Notes: a model not told the origin generated them from the letters alone. 64,000 nucleotides of DNA from Clostridia bacterium (GCA_017541375.1 JAFXZE010000005.1:1-64000); one strand, 5' to 3'; shown: positions 8,516 to 15,675, counted from the first letter of the stretch. Translations and numbers: made by a program.

Positions 8516-8825
8516 TGATATTCTCCTTTTCAAAATATTTTAGAAAAAACTTTATAAGTTGGGCATTTAACCTTGATACATGTTCAATAGAATAGCCCCA
8601 TTTTTCAGATAATGAATCTTGTGTATTGTTTTGAGTGTATAGTGTTATATATAAATCATACATTCTTGGTGGAGCAAACCGAATAGCACTATTGTATTTA
8701 TCCAATTTTTCAACAACTGTGTTTTGTCCTATGTCTATTGATGCATTCTCAAAAGCATTTTTTCTGGCGTAATAGTATCTAATATCTTTCAAATCTTTTC
8801 TAATTTGATTAGCTGTGTTATTCAT
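8508..8825 (-). CDS. Small helix-turn-helix protein, possibly sigma-region-4-like regulator
   Basis: 105 residues starting MNNTANQIRKDLKDIRYYYA. The C-terminal half (LYITLYTQNNTQDSLSEKWG then YSIEHVSRLNAQLIKFF) has the length and hydrophobic spacing of a sigma-region-4 or ArpU-like helix-turn-helix, with helix one, a turn at glycine and a recognition helix. It may control late gene expression of the element. The ATG at 8825 follows GGAGG by five bases. Assignment rests on pattern only. Confidence 0.55.
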   Translation of the reverse strand: MNNTANQIRKDLKDIRYYYARKNAFENASIDIGQNTVVEKLDKYNSAIRFAPPRMYDLYITLYTQNNTQDSLSEKWGYSIEHVSRLNAQLIKFFLKYFEKENINV

Positions 8826-8841
8826 AATTACCTCCAAATTT

Positions 8842-8891
8842 CAAAAAAGCCCCTACAAATAGCACACAAAAAGAGTGTTATTCGTAGAGGC
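8842..8891 (-). terminator. Strong hairpin with T-run in the early operon
   Basis: A 13-bp stem containing two G-T pairs (8849-8861 with 8879-8891) is followed by TTTTTTG on the leftward transcript. It lies only about 20 bases before the GGAGG of the 105-residue gene, so it probably acts as an attenuator. The 140 bases upstream carry only very short open frames. Confidence 0.6.
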
Positions 8892-9029
8892 GTCATTTTT
8901 ATTATAAAAATCCCTTTAACACGAATCTTATTTATATAGTATTGAGCAAGGTTTTACCCATAGCACTATTTCAGCCCGACCTTAACTTTGCCATATAAAC
9001 GATTGTTTATTAAATTGTATTGTTTATTA

Positions 9030-9215
9030 TTACAGTGCGATTATTTTAATCAACTTTTCTTTTGATGTCCTTTGCTTTAAATAAATGTAAGAGTTGCAAA
9101 CTTTGCATACACCATAAATACATTTATCGTTCAAGCAAACAAACTTCATGTAATTGCCACAATTAAAACATTTTAATCTTTTAGAATTGTGGTCATTGTC
9201 TATGTAAGTTTTCAT
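9030..9215 (-). CDS. Small zinc-ribbon protein
   Basis: 61 residues. Cysteines are arranged as CFNCG, then CLNDKC, then CKVCNSY, consistent with one zinc ribbon using two CxxC knuckles. Such proteins often bind nucleic acid or RNA polymerase; the role here is unknown. AAGGAGG precedes the ATG by seven bases. Upstream lies a 12-bp palindrome and AT-rich promoter-like sequence. Confidence 0.6.
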   Translation of the reverse strand: MKTYIDNDHNSKRLKCFNCGNYMKFVCLNDKCIYGVCKVCNSYIYLKQRTSKEKLIKIIAL

Positions 9216-9260
9216 ATTTAACCCTCCTTATACAATATCATAAAACTGTTATCATTTGTG

Positions 9261-9272
9261 ATACGATCGTAT
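9261..9272. promoter_or_regulatory. Perfect 12-bp palindrome ATACGATCGTAT, candidate operator
   Basis: The palindrome lies in the 198-base gap between the 62-residue and zinc-ribbon genes, 46 bases before the ATG of the latter. Nearby TATAAT-like words suggest a promoter region, so a repressor of the element may bind here. Confidence 0.35.
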
Positions 9273-9413
9273 TTAAAAAGGTTAAACAAAGTATATAATC
9301 TGCATTTAACAAAGCATATATTATATTACTTTGTCAGTTACATTATAACACTATTTATAACTAAAAGTATCGAATTTTGCCTTTTTAAAAATCACTACTT
9401 TTGTCTGCTTGTG

Positions 9414-9602
9414 TCATAATCGGTCACATTTTTCATCTTTTTGTTTTTTTCTTTTGTTTCTCTTTTCAACCATTGCAAATATTTCAAGTTCTAAATCACT
9501 TGCTATTAAAGATAATTCAGCATTGGGTATTTTTAAAAAATCAATTTTATCTATAAATACTGCAAGGTTTAATGTGTTGTTTTTTATTTGCACTTGTTGC
9601 AC
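9414..9602 (-). CDS. Small protein of unknown function, first gene of the leftward operon
   Basis: 62 residues starting at GTG (9602), with AGGAGG nine bases upstream, which supports a real gene despite the non-ATG start. The product (MQQVQIKNNTLNLAVF and onward) is helical with a lysine/arginine-rich tail and no recognised domain. It is divergent from the recombinase operon, the usual place for a control protein. Confidence 0.5.
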   Translation of the reverse strand: MQQVQIKNNTLNLAVFIDKIDFLKIPNAELSLIASDLELEIFAMVEKRNKRKKQKDEKCDRL

Positions 9603-9966
9603 TAAATAACACCTCCTTTTTTAAATTTTCACAATGAATTTACCTTAAAAGATTAAAAAAGTGAATGACATTATTTAGCATTTACCCTTACTTTACCTAT
9701 ACAAAACTTGATATTTTATTGACATTTTATTGATGTATAAACTTGTTTTATTGGTTGAGAGATTCCTCCTTTGTAAATGTAAGGGTTTTCTCTTTTTTCG
9801 TTCAGTGATTATATCAGAGTGTGTTTTGTAGTCAAAGGAAAAAAATTTTGCTTAAAACACTAATTAAAAAAAATTACAAAGACAAAGTTTTTTTCTTGTC
9901 TTTGACGACTGCAACACCCCCTGATAGTTTTTTGGTGTCGAAAAAATCGACAAAGGAGGAAAATAT
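9603..9966. other. Divergent control region of the element
   Basis: 364 bases between the leftward operon and the recombinase operon. The visible structures are an AAAGACAA/TTGTCTTT hairpin near 9878-9905, TTGACATTTTATTG near 9718 with no well-spaced -10, and the inverted repeat at 9936-9952. Promoters in both directions must lie here, but I cannot fix them. Confidence 0.4.
9936..9952. promoter_or_regulatory. Inverted repeat TGTCGA-AAAAA-TCGACA, candidate operator
   Basis: A perfect 6-bp inverted repeat around five A's lies immediately before the AAAGGAGG of the small recombinase-operon ORF. Binding here would block transcription or translation of the recombinase. Each half also contains TGTCGA, the core of a Spo0A box (TTGTCGAA), so sporulation control is an alternative reading. 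Confidence 0.45.
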
Positions 9967-10125
9967 ATGTTTATAAAACAAGTTTATCAATATTTTGTTA
10001 ATAAGTTGCTAAATGTTGTTATCAATTATACCTGTAAACGAGTTGATTTCGGCAAGTATTGTCATTCCTATTTTAAAGACATATATGTATCCTTATTTAA
10101 AACAAAATATGGAGGACTATTATGA
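9967..10125 (+). CDS. 52-residue ORF translationally coupled to the recombinase
   Basis: Starts MFIKQVYQYFVNKLLNVVIN and ends at a TGA that overlaps the recombinase ATG as ATGA. A strong AAAGGAGG lies six bases before its ATG. The product has an amphipathic start and two cysteines, with no recognised domain. It may be a recombination directionality or control peptide, or only a leader that couples recombinase translation. No similarity can be claimed. Confidence 0.5.
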   Translation: MFIKQVYQYFVNKLLNVVINYTCKRVDFGKYCHSYFKDIYVSLFKTKYGGLL

Positions 10126-11618
10126 AAACAGCTGTTATTTACGCTCGATATTCTAGTGATAGACAAACTGAACAATCTATTGAAGGTCAATTAAGAGTAT
10201 GCACAGAATATGCAGAAAGAAATGATATTGTGGTTATTGACACTTACATAGACAGAGCAATGACTGGAACAAATGATAAAAGAACTGAATTTCAAAGAAT
10301 GTTAAAAGACAGTGTTAAAAAAGCGTGGGACTATGTGCTTGTTTATAAGATTGATAGGTTTGGTAGAAACAAATATGAAATTGCTATGAACAAACACACA
10401 TTAAAAAATAATGGCATCAAATTGTTATCTGCTATGGAAAATATACCAGATACACCAGAAGGAATAATACTTGAAAGTTTATTGGAAGGTATGGCTGAAT
10501 ACTACTCGGCTGAACTATCACAGAAAGTTAAGCGTGGAATGAACGAAACAAGGCAAAAAGGAAACTTTACAGGTGGTTATCTTCCTTATGGTTATAAAAA
10601 AGATGGCAAAAAAGTTGTCATTGATGAAGACCAAGCCAAAATAGTTTGTTTAATATATGAGAGATACGCAAAAAATGTTTATGTCAAAGATATTATTAGT
10701 GAACTAAACGAATTAGGTTTGACTAACAAAGGACGACCATTTTGTAAAAATTCAATTCATAGAATACTACAAAATGAAAAGTATTCAGGTGTTTATCACT
10801 ACAAAGATGAAACATTTACAAATATCTATCCACAAATTGTTCCTACCGACTTATTTAAGTTAGTGCAAAACAAAAATGACAACAACAAATATGGTAGTCA
10901 TAGCCCATTTGTAAATTATCTTTTAAGAAAGAAGATTGTTTGTGGTTACTGTGGCAAAACTGTAAACGGAATAACTGGAACTTCAAAATCAGGAAAAGTT
11001 AAGAGATATTATAGTTGCTCTGGAAGATATTTGAAAAAGAGTTGCAAAAAGAAATCAGTAAGAAAAGATGCTTTGGAAGATGTCGTTTTGCAAGCTATTA
11101 CAAAATTATTTGATGACACAGAGAATATTGAAATCTTTGCTGACAAAATACTTCAAGTAAACGAACAACGAATAAAAGACCAATCAATAATGAATTTGTT
11201 AATTGAAGAACAAGAAAAAATAAGCAAAGCAAAACACAATATTTTAATGGCTATTGAGCAAGGCATTATTACACCAACAACAAAAGAGCGACTTGAAGAA
11301 TTAGAGGCAAAACAAAATGAACTTGCCGAAAAACTTATAATTGAAAAATCTAAAAACAAAATGACACTTGAAAGAAAAGATATTATTACTTATTTCAAAA
11401 AAGCAATTCAAAACAAAGGTGAACGATTGATTGATTTACTCATAAAGCAAATTGTTTTGTATGATGATAAAATTGTAATTAAATGCAACTACACAACACG
11501 CAAAGCAGACAATACAGATTTAGATGTTTTGCTAGATAAAGAAACAACAAAAATTGAAACACCAAAAACATTTAATAAAACAGAACTCAAAGATATAGAT
11601 GTAGAAATAAAGGCATAA
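10122..11618 (+). CDS. Large serine recombinase (integrase)
   Basis: 498 residues. The N-terminal resolvase domain (1-145) has YARYSSDRQ with the catalytic Ser at 11, plus the conserved DRFGRN and EGMAEYYS motifs. A recombinase domain follows (GGYLPYGYKKDG, about 150-250), then a zinc ribbon (VCGYCGK with CSGRYLKKSC, about 275-310) and a long coiled-coil region (about 350-430), the classic architecture. It integrates and excises the element at short att sites without host factors. It points out of the element toward the right flank, where attR is expected between 11,619 and 11,712. A terminator follows directly. Confidence 0.95.
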   Translation: MKTAVIYARYSSDRQTEQSIEGQLRVCTEYAERNDIVVIDTYIDRAMTGTNDKRTEFQRMLKDSVKKAWDYVLVYKIDRFGRNKYEIAMNKHTLKNNGIKLLSAMENIPDTPEGIILESLLEGMAEYYSAELSQKVKRGMNETRQKGNFTGGYLPYGYKKDGKKVVIDEDQAKIVCLIYERYAKNVYVKDIISELNELGLTNKGRPFCKNSIHRILQNEKYSGVYHYKDETFTNIYPQIVPTDLFKLVQNKNDNNKYGSHSPFVNYLLRKKIVCGYCGKTVNGITGTSKSGKVKRYYSCSGRYLKKSCKKKSVRKDALEDVVLQAITKLFDDTENIEIFADKILQVNEQRIKDQSIMNLLIEEQEKISKAKHNILMAIEQGIITPTTKERLEELEAKQNELAEKLIIEKSKNKMTLERKDIITYFKKAIQNKGERLIDLLIKQIVLYDDKIVIKCNYTTRKADNTDLDVLLDKETTKIETPKTFNKTELKDIDVEIKA

Positions 11619-11624
11619 AAAAAC

Positions 11625-11659
11625 AAGCTCAACTTCGTAAAAAAAGTTGGGCTTTTTTT
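11625..11659 (+). terminator. Intrinsic terminator of the recombinase gene
   Basis: AAGCTCAACTT (11625-11635) pairs with AAGTTGGGCTT (11644-11654) with one G-T pair and is followed by TTTTTTTG. Confidence 0.85.
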
Positions 11660-11712
11660 GTGTGATTTTTACCAAAAACAGCAGTTGCTTTTACACTTTT
11701 ATTCCGAAACAG

Positions 11713-11741
11713 TTGCAATTTGGGAAGAAATAATATATACT
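11713..11741 (+). promoter_or_regulatory. Sigma-A promoter of the histidine phosphatase leader
   Basis: TTGCAA (11713-11718) and TATACT (11736-11741) are 17 bases apart. Transcription should start near 11748, giving a leader of about 145 bases before the coding region. Confidence 0.6.
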
Positions 11742-11747
11742 ATGTAT

Positions 11748-11891
11748 ATATTAAAACTGAAACTTGGTGGTGTTTTTATGGCGAGTCGGGCTTTCCGCCA
11801 AGAGGGAATTGTACGAGCACTCTGTTCGTACAATTTTTCTTTTTATGGGAAAGTTGTGGAATTATTCTTTATATAGTGAAGAGGTATTAGT
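11748..11891 (+). ncRNA. Structured 5' leader with internal terminator, unidentified
   Basis: After the promoter the RNA can form an 8-bp stem (CTTGGTGG 11763-11770 with CCGCCAAG 11795-11802) around a GC-rich loop that itself contains a GGCG/CGCC pair. A strong terminator follows: AATTGTACGA (11807-11816), 9-base loop, TCGTACAATT (11826-11835), then TTTCTTTTT. A folded domain directly before a terminator and ahead of a coding gene is the layout of a riboswitch or protein-controlled attenuator. It does not match a riboswitch consensus I know; the ligand is unknown. Confidence 0.5.
11807..11845 (+). terminator. Terminator inside the leader of the phosphatase gene
   Basis: A perfect 10-bp stem with a 9-base loop is followed by a T-rich stretch. 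It lies 46 bases before the phosphatase ATG, so full-length mRNA requires read-through. Confidence 0.75.
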
Positions 11892-12506
11892 ATGAAAGTT
11901 TATTTGATTAGGCATGGAGAATCACAAGATGATTTGTTAAATTGTTATGGTGGTCCTGCTGATTGGGATATTACAAAAACAGGAATAATGCAAGCTGAGA
12001 ATTTTAGAAAAACTTTTGAACAATTTGGTGTTGATAAAATTTATTCAAGTCCACAGAAGCGAGCTTTTAAAGTGGCTCAAATTTTAAATAAAAATTTAAA
12101 CAAACCAATTGAAAGTGTTTTTGAATTACATGAAGCAGCCCCACATGGATATATGTCTGGTTGTGATAAGAATTTGGCTAAAGAATTGTTTGGGTATTTG
12201 TTAGATAAACCAGAGTACAAAAATGCGAGTTATTACAAAAGAACTTGTTTACCAGGAGCAGAGTCTCCTGATGATTTAGATAAACGTGTTAAAGATGTTT
12301 TTTCTTCAATAATAGATATTAGCAAAATTTTTAATACTATTGCAATAGTTACTCATGGAGGAATTATTACTAGTTTTTTCAACGTAGTATTACATGATAA
12401 AAGGCATATTATTGATATTGAGAATTTTGCCTATGTAGAATTTGATTATAATGGTAAATTTAAGGTAGATAATATTGTTGGTATAAAATTCGAGAATGTA
12501 GCTTAA
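11892..12506 (+). CDS. Histidine phosphatase superfamily (phosphoglycerate-mutase-like) protein
   Basis: 204 residues with the phosphohistidine motif LIRHGES at residues 5-11, a conserved YSSPQKRAFKVAQIL segment (about 55-69) and the second catalytic His in IVTHGG (about 155-160). The family transfers phosphate through the first His. Substrates range from phosphoglycerate to sugar phosphates and nucleotide intermediates, and none is identifiable here. GAGG precedes the ATG. It is alone between two terminators and expressed behind the structured leader, which suggests regulation by a metabolite or by translation status. Confidence 0.85.
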   Translation: MKVYLIRHGESQDDLLNCYGGPADWDITKTGIMQAENFRKTFEQFGVDKIYSSPQKRAFKVAQILNKNLNKPIESVFELHEAAPHGYMSGCDKNLAKELFGYLLDKPEYKNASYYKRTCLPGAESPDDLDKRVKDVFSSIIDISKIFNTIAIVTHGGIITSFFNVVLHDKRHIIDIENFAYVEFDYNGKFKVDNIVGIKFENVA

Positions 12507-12554
12507 ATACTAAAAAAGTCGGTTCTTATTATACTGCTTTTGCGCCGCCAACAG

Positions 12555-12590
12555 GAACCACATTCTAAAATGTGGTTCTTTTATTTTTGT
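12555..12590 (+). terminator. Intrinsic terminator after the phosphatase gene
   Basis: GAACCACATT (12555-12564) and AATGTGGTTC (12569-12578) form a 10-bp stem with a CTAA loop, followed by TTTTATTTTT. Confidence 0.85.
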
Positions 12591-12713
12591 TATAAAGGTG
12601 TTGCAAGCATTGTAATTCCCACAAAAAAGTTTTACCAAAACCAACAACAAACTATCTCTGGCTCAAAAGAGATTATCACGGAAATTGGATTAAAACAAAA
12701 AAATAATTAAACT

Positions 12714-12740
12714 AAAAAGGCACTTAAAGAGTGTCTTTTT
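12714..12740. terminator. Bidirectional hairpin terminator
   Basis: AAAAAGGCACT and AGTGTCTTTTT pair around TAAAG with one G-T pair. Leftward transcripts of the DUF1848 gene run straight into it. The 120 bases to its left hold no recognisable feature. Confidence 0.7.
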
Positions 12741-13670
12741 CTAAAATAATGTGAGTTGTGAATTTATGTAGGAAAGTTGTTTAGCTTCGGTTATTTTATC
12801 GTCTTTTTCGCTCTCACCAATCAAGAATGGTGAATTGGGATTATGTTTTTTTATATTTTCTAAAACAACTTGCTTATCCATATTTGCGTAACAATATTTG
12901 CAAAGATGACCGCAAGTGTTATATGCTCCAATATCGCTTCCAAGAAGGCAGTTGCAAACACCACGCTGATTTTTATTATTTGGGACTTTAAGATTAAGCT
13001 CTATTGCATTTTCTATCACTTCTTTTGTTTGGCAACCTGACACATCAACTCCAAGTTCGGCAAGATGTGTTCCTTCACAGCAACTGCGGATTTTTATGCC
13101 ATTATCATTTGCAATTTTTACAAGTTCCTTCACAAGTTCAATTTGTTCACTCTCACTTGGGGGATATATTCCCGGAGCATTTCTTTTCACTTTTTCATAC
13201 AAATCTAAAATGCTTATAACACAAGAATTGGTGTATCCTTTGAGTGCTGTTGCTATTTTAGTAAATTCTTCAATGTGTCTTTGTTTATCATATCCATTTC
13301 CATAAAATATTGGATCGTATCGCCAACCAATCGCATTTGGTCCAACTCTTTTTGAAATTTCTTTGAATGCTTGAATAACCTTTGTTTTGTCAGGAACATT
13401 TGGCTCGTAATCTTTGGAGTAAGCTGTAATTGTAACAAACCAAAATTGCCTATATTTTGAAAGTTCACCATCAAGATATGGAATTATTGGAGTAGGATTT
13501 TTGGTGCAAAAACAAATGCAATTTATCACACTAGGATTAAGAATATATTTTGTCACTTGGTTTTTATAATATGGATTACGCACAAAAACAAAACCGTCTT
13601 TTAGGCGGTTATCAAACCAATTGGCATAAAATGCTGGTATGTCTGTTCGCATTCCTGTTGAAATAATCAT
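12741..13670 (-). CDS. DUF1848-family protein (Fe-S cluster, radical-SAM-related)
   Basis: 309 residues opening IISTGMRTDIPAFYANWF, then FVFVRNP, CFCTKNPTPIIPYL and QFWFVTITAY, all typical of DUF1848. A C-terminal cysteine cluster (GVCNCLLG, then CGHLCKYCYANMD around residue 265) with CxxxCxxC spacing is consistent with a 4Fe-4S cluster. The family is considered related to spore-photoproduct-lyase-like radical SAM proteins but its reaction is unknown. AAGGAG precedes the ATG. The gene follows the TfoX-N gene by 10 bases, forming a two-gene operon. Confidence 0.8.
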   Translation of the reverse strand: MIISTGMRTDIPAFYANWFDNRLKDGFVFVRNPYYKNQVTKYILNPSVINCICFCTKNPTPIIPYLDGELSKYRQFWFVTITAYSKDYEPNVPDKTKVIQAFKEISKRVGPNAIGWRYDPIFYGNGYDKQRHIEEFTKIATALKGYTNSCVISILDLYEKVKRNAPGIYPPSESEQIELVKELVKIANDNGIKIRSCCEGTHLAELGVDVSGCQTKEVIENAIELNLKVPNNKNQRGVCNCLLGSDIGAYNTCGHLCKYCYANMDKQVVLENIKKHNPNSPFLIGESEKDDKITEAKQLSYINSQLTLF

Positions 13671-13680
13671 AAATTTCTCC

Positions 13681-13977
13681 TTATTTCAAATCTTCACAAG
13701 TAGTTTTTATAAGATTACTTAAATAATCAACATCATCTAAATTTTTAACCATATACATAGGTTTTGCATTTTTGTAAGGTATTTCTTCTGCAAGCGAATA
13801 TTCTTTGTTAGAGTTAGTCTTTTTAATTAAAAATCTATCATCATATATTCCACCAAACAAGATTCCATTATAATACAATAAAAATTCTCCCATCATTGAT
13901 TTACAAGTGATATTATCAAGTTCTCTTAATTGTTCTAATATAAAATCTTTGAATTGTTTTGATGACGACATATACAT
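13681..13977 (-). CDS. TfoX N-terminal-domain protein
   Basis: About 98 residues. The segment CKSMMGEFLLYYNGILFGGI followed by DDRFLIKKT is the hallmark of the TfoX/Sxy N-terminal domain, here as a stand-alone protein. In Gram-negative bacteria TfoX controls competence; in Firmicutes single-domain versions have no proven role. The start is uncertain among three close ATG codons. The one at 13977 has AAGGA just upstream, and 13971 is a good alternative. It is first in the operon with the DUF1848 gene. Confidence 0.75.
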   Translation of the reverse strand: MYMSSSKQFKDFILEQLRELDNITCKSMMGEFLLYYNGILFGGIYDDRFLIKKTNSNKEYSLAEEIPYKNAKPMYMVKNLDDVDYLSNLIKTTCEDLK

Positions 13978-14157
13978 TATTTCCTTTTTTGCAATCACTA
14001 GAATAGTGATAGCATAAAAATTTTTATTTGCATTAGATTTTAGATAAATTGCATTAAAAATTTACCGAGAACTCGTATAATAACTTTTCCGCCAATTGAA
14101 AATGAATAATCAGATTGGATTAGAGCTACTAAGTTTTAATTTACAACTTACTAAAAC

Positions 14158-14200
14158 AATAGGATTGATACAAAACACATCAGTCCTATTTTGTTTTTAT
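14158..14200 (+). terminator. Terminator-like hairpin without an obvious client gene
   Basis: AATAGGATTGA (14158-14168) pairs with TCAGTCCTATT (14180-14190) with one mismatch, followed by TTGTTTTTATT. No rightward gene ends upstream of it, so it may be the remains of a lost gene or a shield for the promoter at 14210. The rest of 13,978-14,157 shows nothing. Confidence 0.5.
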
Positions 14201-14209
14201 TAATTATTA

Positions 14210-14238
14210 TTGACTTTTTTTTATCCTCATGTTATAAT
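14210..14238 (+). promoter_or_regulatory. Sigma-A promoter of the HipA-like gene
   Basis: TTGACT (14210-14215) and TATAAT (14233-14238) are spaced by 17 bases. The start near 14245 gives a leader of only about 13 bases, just enough to hold the GGAGGAAG before the ATG. Confidence 0.75.
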
Positions 14239-14257
14239 CGAAACTCATGGAGGAAGT

Positions 14258-15409
14258 ATGAAAAACAACGATGAATCGGGTAATTTACCGATAATTTTCA
14301 AAGCTATAAAACTACCCAGAAAAATTTCATACAACAATTCTTATTGGATAACACGAGGGAACAAAAAGTTCTTTTTTAAGTATGCCAAACACAAAAAAGA
14401 GAAAAACGACAATGGGTTTATCATAGGAGAACTTTTTGTGAATGAATTATGTAAAAAGTTAGGGGTTCCTTGTGTAGATTATCACTATGCAGTCAACAAG
14501 GTTGGTCGATTTGAGCAGCGTGGAGTGTTATCTCCATCTTTTTTGCGAGAGCATGAAAAATCAATTACTGCACGCAAAATAAAGGAACAAGAGATTTATT
14601 CTAAATTTCCCAAAGAAATGTTTTTAAAAATTAAACTTGTGTATGCAGCACTGGAGCCGCTACTAATGTATTATGAGCATGGTAACATCTATTTCATAAA
14701 TCACATGCTTACAGCCCTATTAGATAAAAATCACCCAAAGCAAAAGCGGTTGCCTGCATTATTTAAGAACTTTATCACAGATAATAAATCTCAACTTGAA
14801 GAATTGAGAATTGCCACAGAAAAAGAAGCTTTTATCACCACAGATGAATACATTAGGCGCTTAACGGATTTTGCTAAGGCAAATGGGTTTAAAATTGAAG
14901 GGAACATGCGATTAGATTTACAACGTATGGCAATTGTGGATATTATCACCAAGCAACATGATCGTCATGATGGAAATGTAAGCTTAATCTATGATGAAAA
15001 GAAAAAAACAGCAAGGCTTGCGCCTATGTATGACAATGGGTTGGCAGGACCATTTTTTGCAGAAAAAGCAAACTTTATCTATCCTGATGAAACGCTTTGC
15101 TACATAAAATTGACTCCTAACGATTTAATGAGTATCGCCGATGGAAACACTCAGATTGGACAATTTTATCAAAAGGTTAAGTCAATCACCAAACCTGAGC
15201 TTATTAAAATGGGAAATTTTATTCAAAGTCTGTGTGTCGATGATAACTTAAAGCGAACAGGGGCTGCCACCAAACGCTATGGTGAGTTATATGAAAGAGA
15301 AAAAGATGTCGAGATTTGGAAGGAAGTTTATTCAAACTATACCAACGGCATAAAATATCTTGATAAATTGATTAAAGCGAATGCTAGAGAAAATGATTTA
15401 GAAAAATAG
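14258..15409 (+). CDS. Orphan HipA-like serine/threonine kinase
   Basis: 383 residues. An N-terminal nucleotide-binding lobe includes KKFFFKYAK (about 36-44) and a helix resembling ELFVNELCKKLGVPCVDYHY. The catalytic segment KQHDRHDGNVSLIY (Asp at about 235) and ARLAPMYDNG (metal-binding Asp at about 259) match the HipA pattern TDxHxxN ... L.P.YD. HipA kinases phosphorylate targets such as glutamyl-tRNA synthetase; the target here is unknown. GGAGG precedes the ATG at 14258. No HTH (HipB) or HipA N-subdomain gene is adjacent, so it is not an ordinary toxin-antitoxin pair. It could have a signalling role. Confidence 0.75.
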   Translation: MKNNDESGNLPIIFKAIKLPRKISYNNSYWITRGNKKFFFKYAKHKKEKNDNGFIIGELFVNELCKKLGVPCVDYHYAVNKVGRFEQRGVLSPSFLREHEKSITARKIKEQEIYSKFPKEMFLKIKLVYAALEPLLMYYEHGNIYFINHMLTALLDKNHPKQKRLPALFKNFITDNKSQLEELRIATEKEAFITTDEYIRRLTDFAKANGFKIEGNMRLDLQRMAIVDIITKQHDRHDGNVSLIYDEKKKTARLAPMYDNGLAGPFFAEKANFIYPDETLCYIKLTPNDLMSIADGNTQIGQFYQKVKSITKPELIKMGNFIQSLCVDDNLKRTGAATKRYGELYEREKDVEIWKEVYSNYTNGIKYLDKLIKANARENDLEK

Positions 15410-15640
15410 GTGGAAAGATAAAAAATGGTTTGGCTTATTTTACTTAATTCTTGGTTTATATATCATTAGACGTTATCTTTTAAATTGCCCAAAGGAAAAA
15501 GTAAACATCATTTTTTTACCGGTAATTCTCTTCTCTATGCTTTAGAATGGGGATATGTTGTGATTAGAGGGCATAGCTTTTGGGGGTATTCCCCCTTGAT
15601 GAACGTAAGTCCGCCAGCAAACAGATTTTGCATGAGTTAG

Positions 15641-15675
15641 CCTTCGGCATTATTGCTGAAGGTTTCTTTATGTTT
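15641..15675 (+). terminator. Terminator hairpin
   Basis: CCTTCGGCA (15641-15649) pairs with TGCTGAAGG (15654-15662) with one G-T pair and is followed by TTTCTTTATGTTT. It is the first good terminator after the HipA-like gene. Confidence 0.6.

Larger units (their letters stand above)
167..11659. mobile_element. Integrated filamentous-phage (inovirus-like) element with serine recombinase
   Basis: About 11.5 kb lies between an intact VOC promoter on the left and a promoter-leader unit on the right. Twelve leftward genes include a HUH-type replication protein, a Zot/pI-type ATPase next to three proteins with N-terminal membrane anchors and large ectodomains, a possible single-strand-binding protein and small basic or regulatory proteins. 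A rightward operon encodes a large serine recombinase. A Zot-like ATPase beside membrane-anchored structural proteins and a rolling-circle Rep is the recognised signature of inoviruses. No short major coat protein was found and no attachment duplication could be defined, so borders are approximate. A different rolling-circle element with an assembly ATPase remains possible. Confidence 0.7.

Noticed and set aside
160..11635. AACAAGC words near both ends as att core
   Set aside because: Only seven bases and the left copy lies inside the VOC promoter -35 region; too common in AT-rich DNA.
167..11659. Integrative conjugative element as the explanation
   Set aside because: No relaxase, coupling protein or type IV secretion genes are visible; the Rep and ATPase fit filamentous phage better.
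11763..11802. Resemblance of the leader to fluoride riboswitch (GGCG...CGCC)
   Set aside because: Lacks the conserved CUCCUAC-type and pseudoknot segments of that class.
11658..11876. Rightward 72-codon frame over the phosphatase leader
   Set aside because: It overlaps a promoter, a stem and a terminator and has no ribosome site.
12601..12705. Open frame reading SIVIPTKKFYQNQQQ, possible gene tail
   Set aside because: No start, no ribosome site and no recognisable family; too short to call a pseudogene.
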